Assembly (NCBI RefSeq): GCF_027924605.1
Contig: NZ_AP027042.1
Coordinates: 5,185,524-5,249,523, forward strand
DNA from: Dyella sp. GSA-30
GTDB lineage: Bacteria > Pseudomonadota > Gammaproteobacteria > Xanthomonadales > Rhodanobacteraceae
Length of the DNA stretch: 64,000 bases
Reading direction: 5' to 3'
The position numbers and the translations under genes are program-made. Under the pieces are notes generated by a model, which saw only the letters and a list, made by a program, of their open reading frames with translations, was not told the origin of the DNA and searched no databases. Below are positions 1-7,634 of the stretch, piece after piece; the first letter of the stretch is position 1, and every line of letters begins with the position of its first letter.

Positions 1-245
1 CGAACAAGCTCGGCCTGCACGCACGCGCCTCGGCCAAACTGGTACAACTGGTGCAGGGTTTCAAATCCACCGTGTGGCTGGTCAGCAGAGGCCGTGAAGT
101 CAACGCACAAAGCATCATGGGCGTGATGATGCTCGCCGCCGGCCTCGGTACACCACTGACGATCCGCGCCGACGGCCCGGACGAACAGAATGCATTGGAG
201 GCGGTGGTCGCATTGTTCGATCGAAAGTTCGACGAAGGGGCGTAA
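1..245 (+). CDS. ptsH: HPr family phosphocarrier protein, 5' end cut by the window
   Basis: Small phosphocarrier of the PEP:sugar phosphotransferase system, which takes phosphate from enzyme I in the cytoplasm. The visible part reads in the frame of base 3 and contains the GLHARAS active-site motif, whose His accepts phosphate from EI. The AQSIMGVMMLAAG stretch corresponds to the regulatory Ser-46 region of HPr. It ends at TAA 243-245. The first few residues lie before the window. It is followed on the same strand by ptsI after an unusually long 182-base gap. No sugar-specific EII is visible in the window, so the PTS here may be mainly regulatory; that is inference. Confidence 0.93.
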   Translation, partial: NKLGLHARASAKLVQLVQGFKSTVWLVSRGREVNAQSIMGVMMLAAGLGTPLTIRADGPDEQNALEAVVALFDRKFDEGA

Positions 246-427
246 GGGATGAAGCGGGGAACGGGAAGTGAAGGGTGGGGAACGGAACGGCCACGCTCGC
301 CGGGGCTTGAATTCTTACGCTTCGTTCCAACTCTTTACGCCGTAGTTTGCATGCGAACCAATGCACGCTCGCGTAGTCTCACAGTTCCACGTCCCCTGTT
401 CCTCGACCCCCGCTCCGAAGGAGCCCC
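246..427. repeat. ptsH-ptsI spacer with a purine-rich imperfect inverted repeat
   Basis: This 182-base gap has a left arm at about 252-289, purine rich with repeated GGGGAACGG and AAGTGAAGG words. A pyrimidine-rich right arm at about 382-415 pairs with it imperfectly. The short open frames here are not convincing genes. The ptsI ribosome-binding site AAGGAG (418-423) lies just after the right arm. Similar arms occur at 61539-61695 and, more weakly, at 22247-22345. Confidence 0.45.
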
Positions 428-2209
428 ATGAGGCATCTGTTGCCTGGCACGACCGCATCACGAGGCATGGCATTGGGTCGTGCGCGACTGGTACAGCCGA
501 GCCGTTATCTGGTCGACACCCGCCCGCTGGGCGAAGATGAAGTCGACAGCGAAATCGAAAAGCTGCACCGAGCGCTCGACACGGCGCGTCTGGAGCTGCG
601 CGAACTGCGCGGCAAACTGCACGGCGCACTGGCACGCGAAGTCAGCGAGTTTATCGACGCACATACCTTGCTGCTGGACGACCCCGAGTTGCTGCGCGGG
701 CTCGACGACCTCGTGCGCATCGGCCATTACCGTCCCGGCGCGGCACTGAAGAAACAACGCGATCGCCTCGCCGCCATCTTCGAGGCGATGGACGATCCTT
801 ACCTGCGCAGCCGCAAGGAAGACATCGACCAGGTCATCAACCGCGTGATCTCGGCGCTGCAGCGCCAGACCAGCGTGGAAGAGCGCAAGATCGCCGCGCG
901 CGTGGGCGAAATCCTGATTGCCGACTCGATCGCGCCGGCCGACATGGCGCACCTGGCCGGAAACGGCCTGCTGGGTGTCGTCGCCAGCTCGGGCAGCCCG
1001 TATTCGCATAGCGCGATTCTCGCGCGCAGCCTCGACCTGCCCATGCTCGTCGGCGTGCGCGACGCGCTTTCGACCATTCACGATGACGACCTGATCCTGC
1101 TCGACAGCGAGCGGGGCGAAGCGGTCGTGCATCCGACCGCGCAGGATCTCTCACGCTACCGTGCGTGGCAGCGCGAAGCCGCGCAAGAAGGTCGTCGTCT
1201 TGCCACACTGGCGAACGCGCCCACGCGCACCCGCGACGGCGTGGATATCCGGCTGTACGCCAACGCTGAAATGGCGCCCGACATCGCCTCCGCGCGTGCA
1301 CGCGGCGCCGATGGCGTGGGGCTTTATCGCACCGAATTCCTGTTCTTGCGTCACAAGGGCCTGCCCTCCGAAGACGAACAGTTCATCGCCTATCGCGATC
1401 TCGTGCTCGGCATGGGCGGCCTGCCGGTCACCATTCGCACACTCGATCTGGGTGCCGACAAAGCCGATGCGGCCGGACTGGCGATCCGTGGCGAAGAAAA
1501 TCCCGCGCTCGGCGTGCGCGGTGTGCGCCTGTCGCTACGCTATCCCGCTGTGTTCACCACGCAGATTCGCGCGATCCTGCGTGCGGCGTGCTATGGCCCG
1601 GTCCGCGTGCTGGTGCCCATGGTGACCCAACCGGATGAGTTGATCGCCGTACGCACACTGTTCAAGCTCGCCCGTCAGGAACTGAAGCGCGAGAACGTCG
1701 ACCTGCCGGAGAAGCTCTCGCTCGGCGCCATGATCGAAGTGCCCGCTGCGGCCATCAACGTGCGCGAGCTGCTCGAACATGCCGACTTTCTTGCGATCGG
1801 CACCAACGACCTGGCGCAGTACGTGCTCGCTGCCGACCGTGGCAACGACGCGCTGGAAAATATCTATAACCCGCTGCAACCTGCCTTGCTGCGCCTGATC
1901 TCGCACGTGCTCACCGCCGGCCGGCGTGCCAGGAAGCCAGTCAGCCTGTGTGGCGAAATCGGCGGCGATGTGAACTTCACGGCGATGCTGCTGGCGTTGG
2001 GCTTGTGCGAATTCAGCATGCATCCGGGCCAGTTGCTGCTGGTACGCGATCGCATCGCATCGCTGGATTTCCATATGCTGCGCAAGCATGCACCGAAGCT
2101 GATACGCGCGCGTTCGCATGAAGAAGTGGCCGAGATGCTCGGCAAGATCATGCTTGCCTCGCAAGCGGTGTGCAGCGAATCGATCAGCGTCAACGCGCCG
2201 GTGCTGTGA
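428..2209 (+). CDS. ptsI: Phosphoenolpyruvate-protein phosphotransferase (enzyme I of the PTS)
   Basis: Enzyme I autophosphorylates from PEP and passes phosphate to HPr. At 593 residues it is a little longer than the usual 570-580. The phospho-histidine is His194 in SGSPYSHSAILARS. The C-terminal PEP-binding TIM barrel shows GLYRTEFLF, GTNDLAQYVLAADR and Cys508 in SLCGEIGGD, the acid of the reaction. There is no N-terminal GAF domain, so it is a classical EI rather than the nitrogen-type EI-Ntr. The ATG at 428 is preceded by AAGGAG. Its 3' end overlaps the convergent TetR gene by 20 bases. Confidence 0.96.
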   Translation: MRHLLPGTTASRGMALGRARLVQPSRYLVDTRPLGEDEVDSEIEKLHRALDTARLELRELRGKLHGALAREVSEFIDAHTLLLDDPELLRGLDDLVRIGHYRPGAALKKQRDRLAAIFEAMDDPYLRSRKEDIDQVINRVISALQRQTSVEERKIAARVGEILIADSIAPADMAHLAGNGLLGVVASSGSPYSHSAILARSLDLPMLVGVRDALSTIHDDDLILLDSERGEAVVHPTAQDLSRYRAWQREAAQEGRRLATLANAPTRTRDGVDIRLYANAEMAPDIASARARGADGVGLYRTEFLFLRHKGLPSEDEQFIAYRDLVLGMGGLPVTIRTLDLGADKADAAGLAIRGEENPALGVRGVRLSLRYPAVFTTQIRAILRAACYGPVRVLVPMVTQPDELIAVRTLFKLARQELKRENVDLPEKLSLGAMIEVPAAAINVRELLEHADFLAIGTNDLAQYVLAADRGNDALENIYNPLQPALLRLISHVLTAGRRARKPVSLCGEIGGDVNFTAMLLALGLCEFSMHPGQLLLVRDRIASLDFHMLRKHAPKLIRARSHEEVAEMLGKIMLASQAVCSESISVNAPVL

Positions 2210-2771
2210 CCGGCGTAAATGCAGCCAATAGCTTCTTCAGCGCCTTGAGCGCCGCTTTGGGTGTTTCGTCGTACTGAGCACGAATGATCGCGCCGTCGAT
2301 CGCCACGGCGATCGCGACGGCGTCACCCGCGCGGCGTGAGGCAGTCGGCAGATACCGGGCTATCGCATCGACCATCGACTGCTTGTGCCCTCGTGAGACC
2401 TCCAGCACATCGGGCAGGCTGCCGCCCAGCTCCACCACGCTGTTGATGAAAGCGCAGCCGCGAAACGTCTTGGACTCGAACCATTCCTGCATGGCGGCGA
2501 TGACCGCGGCTGCCATCTTGCCCTCGCCCGCTCCGTATCTGGCCAAGGCGTCGACAAACCAATTCATCCAGCGCTCGTGACGATAGTCGAGAAACGCGCG
2601 AACCAGATCGTTCTTGCTGGGAAAGTGACGATAGAAAGTCACTTTCGTCACGTCCGATTCGGCAATCACCCGATCGATACCGGTCGCGCGTACACCTTCG
2701 CTGTAGAACAGGTCGTGGGCGGTCGTGAGGATGCGCTCGCGGGCGGCGGAAACTGGGGTCTGGGTTGCCAT
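2190..2771 (-). CDS. TetR family transcriptional regulator
   Basis: A 193-residue repressor-type protein. The N-terminal helix-turn-helix is clear: RERILTTAHDLFYSEGVRATG, then VTKVTFYRHFPSKNDLVRAFL, the standard TetR layout at about residues 11-55. The C-terminal ligand domain is not specific enough to name an effector. It is transcribed divergently from the NTF2-like gene across 85 bases holding two tandem 18-base palindromes. It probably controls itself and that neighbour. The ligand is unknown. Confidence 0.93.
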   Translation of the reverse strand: MATQTPVSAARERILTTAHDLFYSEGVRATGIDRVIAESDVTKVTFYRHFPSKNDLVRAFLDYRHERWMNWFVDALARYGAGEGKMAAAVIAAMQEWFESKTFRGCAFINSVVELGGSLPDVLEVSRGHKQSMVDAIARYLPTASRRAGDAVAIAVAIDGAIIRAQYDETPKAALKALKKLLAAFTPVTAPAR

Positions 2772-2781
2772 GTCCTGGATA

Positions 2782-2799
2782 GTAGACAGATCTGTCTAC
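2782..2799. promoter_or_regulatory. Perfect 18-base operator palindrome, TetR type
   Basis: GTAGACAGATCTGTCTAC is its own reverse complement and lies 11-28 bases upstream of the TetR start codon. A near-identical copy sits 36 bases away, between the two divergent genes. That placement fits autorepression and control of the neighbour. Confidence 0.75.
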
Positions 2800-2817
2800 A
2801 TTAGCTAGCCTTGCCAT

Positions 2818-2835
2818 GTAGACAAATCTGTCTAC
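2818..2835. promoter_or_regulatory. Second operator palindrome, one symmetry mismatch
   Basis: GTAGACAAATCTGTCTAC differs from the copy at 2782 by one base and starts 36 bases after it. It ends 21 bases before the ATG of the NTF2-like gene, so a protein bound here would block its transcription start. Two identical half-site pairs in one 85-base gap argue strongly for a real site. Confidence 0.75.
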
Positions 2836-2856
2836 CTACCTTTATGGATTCCCGCC

Positions 2857-3324
2857 ATGACCACCAAGCCACCTGTGCCGCCATTCACCGAAGAAACCGC
2901 CAAACAGAAAGTGCGACTTGCCGAAGACGCCTGGAACAGCCGAGATCCCGAGCGGGTGTCCTTGGTCTATACGACCGATACGCATTGGCGCAACCGCGCT
3001 GAATTCGTCGATGGGCGCGAGGCGGTGCGTGCGTTTCTCGAGCGCAAATGGAATAAGGAACTGGACTATCGGTTGATCAAGGAGCTGTGGGCCTTTGCCG
3101 GCAACCGGATTGCAGTGCGATTTGCCTATGAGTGGCATGACGATTCAGGGCAGTGGTATCGCAGCTACGGCAACGAGAACTGGGAGTTCGATGCGGATGG
3201 GCTGATGAAGTTTCGCCATGCGAGCATCAATGATCAGCCGATCAAGGCTGAGGAGCGGAAGTTTCATTGGGCGCAGGGGCGGCGGCCGGATGAGCATGTG
3301 GGGTTGAGTGAATTGGGGTTCTAG
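2857..3324 (+). CDS. NTF2-like fold protein, DUF1348 type
   Basis: A 155-residue cytoplasmic protein of the nuclear transport factor 2-like superfamily. Typical features are the N-terminal helix [24 protein letters not shown], then [22 protein letters not shown], and the strands [27 protein letters not shown]. This pattern matches the DUF1348 group, whose reaction is not established. Some relatives of the fold are isomerases or dehydratases. It is the likely target of the divergent TetR regulator through the two operator palindromes. No signal peptide or membrane segment is visible. Confidence 0.85.
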   Translation: MTTKPPVPPFTEETAKQKVRLAEDAWNSRDPERVSLVYTTDTHWRNRAEFVDGREAVRAFLERKWNKELDYRLIKELWAFAGNRIAVRFAYEWHDDSGQWYRSYGNENWEFDADGLMKFRHASINDQPIKAEERKFHWAQGRRPDEHVGLSELGF

Positions 3325-3326
3325 AG

Positions 3327-3459
3327 CCCCCCCTCACCCAACCCTCTCCCCCGGCAAAGCCAGGGGAGAGGGGGTAAAAGCGCGTAGCGTTGACAGCTTG
3401 CCTCTGTGTGCTCCCTCTCCCCTGGCTTTGCCGGGGGAGAGGGCTGGGGTGAGGGGGCC
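3327..3459. repeat. BIME-like double hairpin repeat, copy 1 of 3
   Basis: Each arm is a GC-rich hairpin, CCCTCTCCCCCGGC facing GCCAGGGGAGAGGG, and the second arm is the inverted copy of the first. The outer ends are CCCCTCACCC and GGGTGAGGGG. It sits between the stop of the NTF2-like gene and the 3' end of the convergent LysR gene. The same structure recurs at 30799-30934 and 53614-53755. It resembles paired REP elements in enterobacteria and could fold on either strand. Confidence 0.85.
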
Positions 3460-3498
3460 AGGTGCTCGCGAAATACTTTCCTGCACCGCTCTAAAACC

Positions 3499-4377
3499 TC
3501 ACCGATCAACCGACGCCAGAAACGCCTCCAGCAGCGCCCCGCGATACTTCCCCTTATGCAACAACAACGACAGTTTCCGGTGCAGGTCCAGGAACGGCGT
3601 CTTCAACACTTTCAACCGGCCAGCCGCTACCGCATCGACCACTGCAACCTGCGGCAGGCACGCGATGCCCAAACCCGCAACGACGCTTTGCTTGATCGCT
3701 TCGGTCTGATCGAGCTCCAACACCGTTTCGCCCGGCGGCAACTGCGCCAGTGCGCGTTCGCTGGTGACACGGGTTGCCGAGCCGGGTTCGCGCAATACCC
3801 AGCGCGCACCGGCAAAGTCGGCGGGTAGCAAGCGGCGTTTGCGGGCAAGTGGATGGTCAGGTGGCGCACAGACGACAAGATCGTCGTCGCGCCATGGGCG
3901 CAGTTCCAATGATGGGTGTGCCACCGGACCCTCGACACAGCCGATATCCAGCGCGTGCTCCAGCAATGCATGCGCGATCGCATCGGTGTTGGCTACTCGC
4001 AGGCGCACTGCAACCTGCGGATGCTTGCGCACAAAATCGCCCAACAACTCGCCGACGCGGTAATTGCCCACCGTATTGCTCGCGCCAATACGTAATTCGC
4101 CGCCCAACGTGGCTTCATGACCACTACGCCGACCGAATTCAGCATGACGCTCCAGCAGTTCCTGCGCCAAGGGCAGCAGTTCCCGTCCACGCGCATTGAG
4201 ATGCAAACGCCCTCGCTCACGGGCAAACACGGGAGATCCGAGCAGACGCTCCAGCTCGGCCAGCGCCATGCTCGCTGCGGGTTGGGTGAGATGCAGCGCA
4301 TCGGCGGCGGCGCGCAGGCTGCCGTGCAAGGCGGTCTGTACAAAGACTTCGAGCTGGCGCGGGCTGATATGAAGCAT
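3499..4377 (-). CDS. LysR family transcriptional regulator, YeiE-like
   Basis: A 292-residue LysR-type regulator. The N-terminal winged helix reads ISPRQLEVFVQTALHGSLRAAADALHLTQPAASMALAELERLLG (about residues 4-48), followed by a substrate-binding domain from about residue 90. It is divergent from a YeiH-type membrane protein, as yeiE and yeiH are in E. coli. That context is the main reason for the YeiE-like label. LysR regulators normally act on such a divergent partner in response to a small ligand. The AT-rich 88-base gap between them holds symmetric sequences, including one over this gene's own start. Confidence 0.9.
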   Translation of the reverse strand: MLHISPRQLEVFVQTALHGSLRAAADALHLTQPAASMALAELERLLGSPVFARERGRLHLNARGRELLPLAQELLERHAEFGRRSGHEATLGGELRIGASNTVGNYRVGELLGDFVRKHPQVAVRLRVANTDAIAHALLEHALDIGCVEGPVAHPSLELRPWRDDDLVVCAPPDHPLARKRRLLPADFAGARWVLREPGSATRVTSERALAQLPPGETVLELDQTEAIKQSVVAGLGIACLPQVAVVDAVAAGRLKVLKTPFLDLHRKLSLLLHKGKYRGALLEAFLASVDR

Positions 4378-4425
4378 AAGCTTATCTTATGATATCTATC
4401 AGTAATTCCAAGTTTTCTTGATAAG
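4376..4425. promoter_or_regulatory. Divergent control region between LysR gene and yeiH-like gene
   Basis: This AT-rich stretch contains the perfect palindrome ATAAGCTTAT (4376-4385), which covers the start codon of the LysR gene. It also has a wider inverted pair CTTATC (4381-4386) and GATAAG (4420-4425), plus TATGATATC in between. LysR proteins commonly bind such interrupted dyads upstream of a divergent target. The assignment is by position and symmetry only. Confidence 0.45.
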
Positions 4426-4465
4426 TGGCGCGCAGGACAATGGCAGCGTCTCCAAGGAATCTCCG

Positions 4466-5488
4466 ATGTCAGCCCCCGCAGCGTCCCTTCCCCTTCCCAA
4501 TCTCGGCCAGCGTATGCCGGGACTCGTTCTCGCCATCGTTGTCGCCCTCATCGCCCTGGGACTAGGCCGCCTGATGCCGTTGGTCGGCGGCCCGGTGTTC
4601 GGAATCGTGCTGGGTATCCTCATCCGCAATCTGGTCGCGCCCGGAGCGCAATTCACGCCAGGCATCCAGTTCGCCGGCAAGCAGATCCTGCAGTGGTCGA
4701 TCATTGCGCTCGGCTTCGGCCTGAGCCTTAACCAGGTGGCCAAGACCGGGCTGGAATCGCTGTCGGTGACCCTGGTGACGATGACCGTGGCCTTTCTCGC
4801 CGCCTGGGGTCTGGGTCGCGCGCTTAAGGTGCACGACAAGCTGAAGATTCTTATCGGTGTGGGCACGGCCATTTGTGGCGGCTCGGCGATTGCTGCGGTG
4901 ACGCCGATCATCAAGCCGGACGAGCACGACACCGCCTTCGCGATCTCGACGATTTTCCTGTTCAACCTGGTCGCCGTGCTGCTGTTTCCCCTGCTCGGCC
5001 ACCTGCTGCACCTGTCCGACCTGGGCTTTGGCCTGTGGGCAGGTACCGCGATCAACGATACCTCGTCGGTCGTCGCCGCCGGTTACAGCTTCAGCAAGGA
5101 AGCGGGTGACTACGCCACGATCGTCAAGCTGACGCGCGCCACGTTGATCATCCCGGTATGCCTGGCGCTGGCTTTTGCGGTGGCCTGGCGCGAAAAGAAA
5201 AAGGGCAGCACCGACTTCAGCCTTCGCCGCATCTTTCCCTGGTTCATCCTGTGGTTCCTGGTCGCCTCGGCGATCCGCACGGCTGGCCTGGTGCCCGCGA
5301 CGATCCTGCCGGCGATTCACGTACTGGCCGAGTTCCTGATCATCGTCGCGCTGACCGCAATCGGCTTGTCGGCGAACCTGCGCAAGATGGCATCGACCGG
5401 ACTGCGTCCGATCCTGCTCGGCCTGGGTGTGTGGGCTGCCGTATCGATCAGCAGCCTGCTGGTACAGCTGGCCATCGGCCAGCTGTAA
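4466..5488 (+). CDS. yeiH: YeiH/UPF0324 family putative sulfate exporter
   Basis: A 340-residue polytopic inner-membrane protein. Repeated hydrophobic segments begin at LVLAIVVALIALGLGRLMPL, and the conserved glycine-rich stretch GVGTAICGGSAIAAVTPIIK is typical of the family (PF03601). Members are annotated as sulfate exporters, but direct evidence is limited. I chose the ATG at 4466 because AAGGA ends 8 bases before it; an upstream in-frame start at 4418 has no such site. The C-terminus is the usual short tail after a last membrane helix. It is probably controlled by the divergent LysR regulator. It is convergent with tsaB with only six bases between stops. Confidence 0.85.
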   Translation: MSAPAASLPLPNLGQRMPGLVLAIVVALIALGLGRLMPLVGGPVFGIVLGILIRNLVAPGAQFTPGIQFAGKQILQWSIIALGFGLSLNQVAKTGLESLSVTLVTMTVAFLAAWGLGRALKVHDKLKILIGVGTAICGGSAIAAVTPIIKPDEHDTAFAISTIFLFNLVAVLLFPLLGHLLHLSDLGFGLWAGTAINDTSSVVAAGYSFSKEAGDYATIVKLTRATLIIPVCLALAFAVAWREKKKGSTDFSLRRIFPWFILWFLVASAIRTAGLVPATILPAIHVLAEFLIIVALTAIGLSANLRKMASTGLRPILLGLGVWAAVSISSLLVQLAIGQL

Positions 5489-5494
5489 AGGGTT

Positions 5495-6184
5495 TTAAGC
5501 GCGGCCCTGTTCGACCAGGGTCAGCGCTACCTTGTCGCGCAGATAGACCGGCAAAGCGAGCTCAGGCGCATGCGCATGGCCGGCCTGAAACTCGCGTACG
5601 GCAAGCTCCGCCACGTGACGCGCCTGCGGATAACGCGCACCATCGGCCCACACGGGCGCCGAAGGTAAGCGCTCGCGCAATACGGCCTCATACGTTGCCC
5701 AACCGCTTCCCACGACCTGCCACTGTGCCGCTTCAGGCAGGCTGAGCGTATCGGCGGTGCCGACACGCTCCGTATCGAGCGATACCAGGCCACCTTGCCC
5801 ATCATTGCGATAGCAGGCCGCATAGATCTCGCCCATGCGGGCGTCGATCACCGCGAGAATAGCGGCATCGTCATGCTCGGCCTCCAGCGCCAGGGCCGCC
5901 AGCGAGGACACTGTAATCACCGGGCAGTCCAGCGCCAGCGCCATGCCCTGCGCCAGCGATACGCCCAGGCGTACGCCGGTAAACGCACCCGGACCACGAC
6001 CGACCGCTATCGCGTCGAGCGCATGACGCCCCAGGCCGGCTTCGGCCAGCAGGGCGTCGGCCATCGGCAACACCAGCTCGGCGTGTCGGCGCGGTGCCAG
6101 CTCGCTGCGCGCGATGATTTGATCCCCGTGCACTAGGGCGACGGAACAGGCTTCGGTGGCGGTTTCGATGGCAAGCAGGTTCAT
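5495..6184 (-). CDS. tsaB: tRNA threonylcarbamoyladenosine biosynthesis protein TsaB
   Basis: A 229-residue cytoplasmic protein (E. coli TsaB has 231) of the ASKHA fold. It acts with TsaD and TsaE to make t6A37 in tRNAs that read ANN codons. Family hallmarks are the N-terminal LLAIETATEACSVAL, the RRHAELVLPMADALL helix, and VGRGPGAFTGVRLGVSLAQGMA. TsaB lacks the metal-binding histidines of TsaD, and none are seen here. Its ATG overlaps the stop of creD by four bases, so it is translated from the creD transcript. Confidence 0.95.
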   Translation of the reverse strand: MNLLAIETATEACSVALVHGDQIIARSELAPRRHAELVLPMADALLAEAGLGRHALDAIAVGRGPGAFTGVRLGVSLAQGMALALDCPVITVSSLAALALEAEHDDAAILAVIDARMGEIYAACYRNDGQGGLVSLDTERVGTADTLSLPEAAQWQVVGSGWATYEAVLRERLPSAPVWADGARYPQARHVAELAVREFQAGHAHAPELALPVYLRDKVALTLVEQGRA

Positions 6185-7533
6185 AGCGTTTCCATGGTAG
6201 CCGGATCGGGGCGTGCGGCGGAAATCGGCGCGTAGGCATACCAGTCGATGCGACGGGTCAAATACATCATCAAAGCGACCGCAGCCAGCAGGGCGAAGGC
6301 ACCGACCAACAGGGCGTATTGCTCGGCGGCAATCAGCCCATAGAGCAAGGTATAAACCAGCGCCAACGCGCCGCCGAGCAACAGGCCGGCACGCCGCGCA
6401 CGTAGCACCGCGGCAGCATAGCCGCCAACAATGACAACCACGGCTACAGCGGCCAAGGCGTAAGCCAGCGCAAATCCAATCTGCTCGGACAGCGCCAGCA
6501 GCACCACATAGAAGGTCGCCAGCGCCGCACCGATCAACAAGTATTGCACCGGGTGCACGCGTAGTCGCTTCAGCACTTCGAACAGAAAGAACACCACGAA
6601 GGTCATGCCGATAAACAGCAGACCATATTTCACCGCGCGCTCATTGCGTTGATAGATATCCACCGGTTGATACAGCTGCACACCGAACGCCGAGGCACTC
6701 ATGGCCTGCCCCACGCCGACGTCGCTGTATTCCCAATGCTGACCGTAACTGCGATTGAGATCGGAAGCGTGCCAATGCGCGCTGAAGTTCTTTGCCGACA
6801 CCTCACGCTCCACCGGCAAGGCGGCGCCGATAAAACTCGGGTCGCCCCACGGGGCATGTATCGTCAGGTCGCTATTGCGCCCCAACGGAAGCACCTGCAA
6901 CGACTCGGTACCTGCCAATTGAAGCTGCAACTCGAATTCGATCGGCTGATCGCCCAGCGCATCGAGATCGATCGGCACGACCACGCTGGACAGTTCGCTC
7001 ATGCGCTCGGCCGATGAAGCAAAGCGTGCGGGCTTGCCGTTGATGCGCAGATCGCTGGCGTCACGCAATCCACGCAGATCGCTCAGGAGCAGCCGTACTT
7101 CCGCCTTGCCAGGCTGCCACTGCGACGCACTGGCCTGGCGCGCCTTGAGCAGATCCTCCGGCAAGAAGCGTCCACTGATATGCACGGACGACAGGTAGAC
7201 CGGCGCGGCATAGATGCCATAGCTGCGCGTCTGTACTTGCATCGTCACATCGGTTTTCAATGTGTCGGGCAGCACCGCGTCCGTGGTGGCGATCATGCGC
7301 GTCGTTTGGTTGTCCGCCAGCAACGCCGTGCGTTGCCCTGGTACCGCCAGCAACAAACCGCCAAGCACCTGGCGGCCACCCCATCCCTGGGCAATCTGGG
7401 TGACTGCCGTTTCACGCAGTGCTTGTCGCTCGGTCACCAGAGTCTGCACCTGGCCAAGCGGAATCAGCATCAACAATGCCAACAACCCGACTCCCAGGAC
7501 CTTGGCAGTAACGGTATGAAACCAGCTTTTCAC
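6181..7533 (-). CDS. creD: CreD family inner-membrane protein
   Basis: A 450-residue protein, the same length as E. coli CreD. It has an N-terminal membrane helix (AKVLGVGLLALLMLIPLGQVQTLV, about residues 9-32), then the family motif VTERQALRETAVTQIAQGWGGRQ. A large periplasmic region and a C-terminal block of about five or six membrane helices from about residue 300 follow. CreD is linked to cell-envelope stress and colicin or beta-lactam tolerance in other bacteria; its biochemical function is unclear. The creABC sensor genes are not next to it, and I see no CreB direct-repeat box upstream. It overlaps tsaB by four bases. Confidence 0.93.
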   Translation of the reverse strand: MKSWFHTVTAKVLGVGLLALLMLIPLGQVQTLVTERQALRETAVTQIAQGWGGRQVLGGLLLAVPGQRTALLADNQTTRMIATTDAVLPDTLKTDVTMQVQTRSYGIYAAPVYLSSVHISGRFLPEDLLKARQASASQWQPGKAEVRLLLSDLRGLRDASDLRINGKPARFASSAERMSELSSVVVPIDLDALGDQPIEFELQLQLAGTESLQVLPLGRNSDLTIHAPWGDPSFIGAALPVEREVSAKNFSAHWHASDLNRSYGQHWEYSDVGVGQAMSASAFGVQLYQPVDIYQRNERAVKYGLLFIGMTFVVFFLFEVLKRLRVHPVQYLLIGAALATFYVVLLALSEQIGFALAYALAAVAVVVIVGGYAAAVLRARRAGLLLGGALALVYTLLYGLIAAEQYALLVGAFALLAAVALMMYLTRRIDWYAYAPISAARPDPATMETL

Positions 7534-7634
7534 GATGCGACCCCATTCCTTGTTGGAAACGATCGCATCACATCACGCCCATCCGTCGCCAGCCGGGCCT
7601 GCCCTGGCAGCGCGCGGCGCGACAAGGGGCAAAG

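Noticed and set aside
7534-7634. A GATGCGA/TCGCATC inverted pair upstream of creD as a Cre regulatory box
   Set aside because: It does not match the known CreB direct repeat TTCAC-N6-TTCAC, and the pair is short enough to occur by chance.
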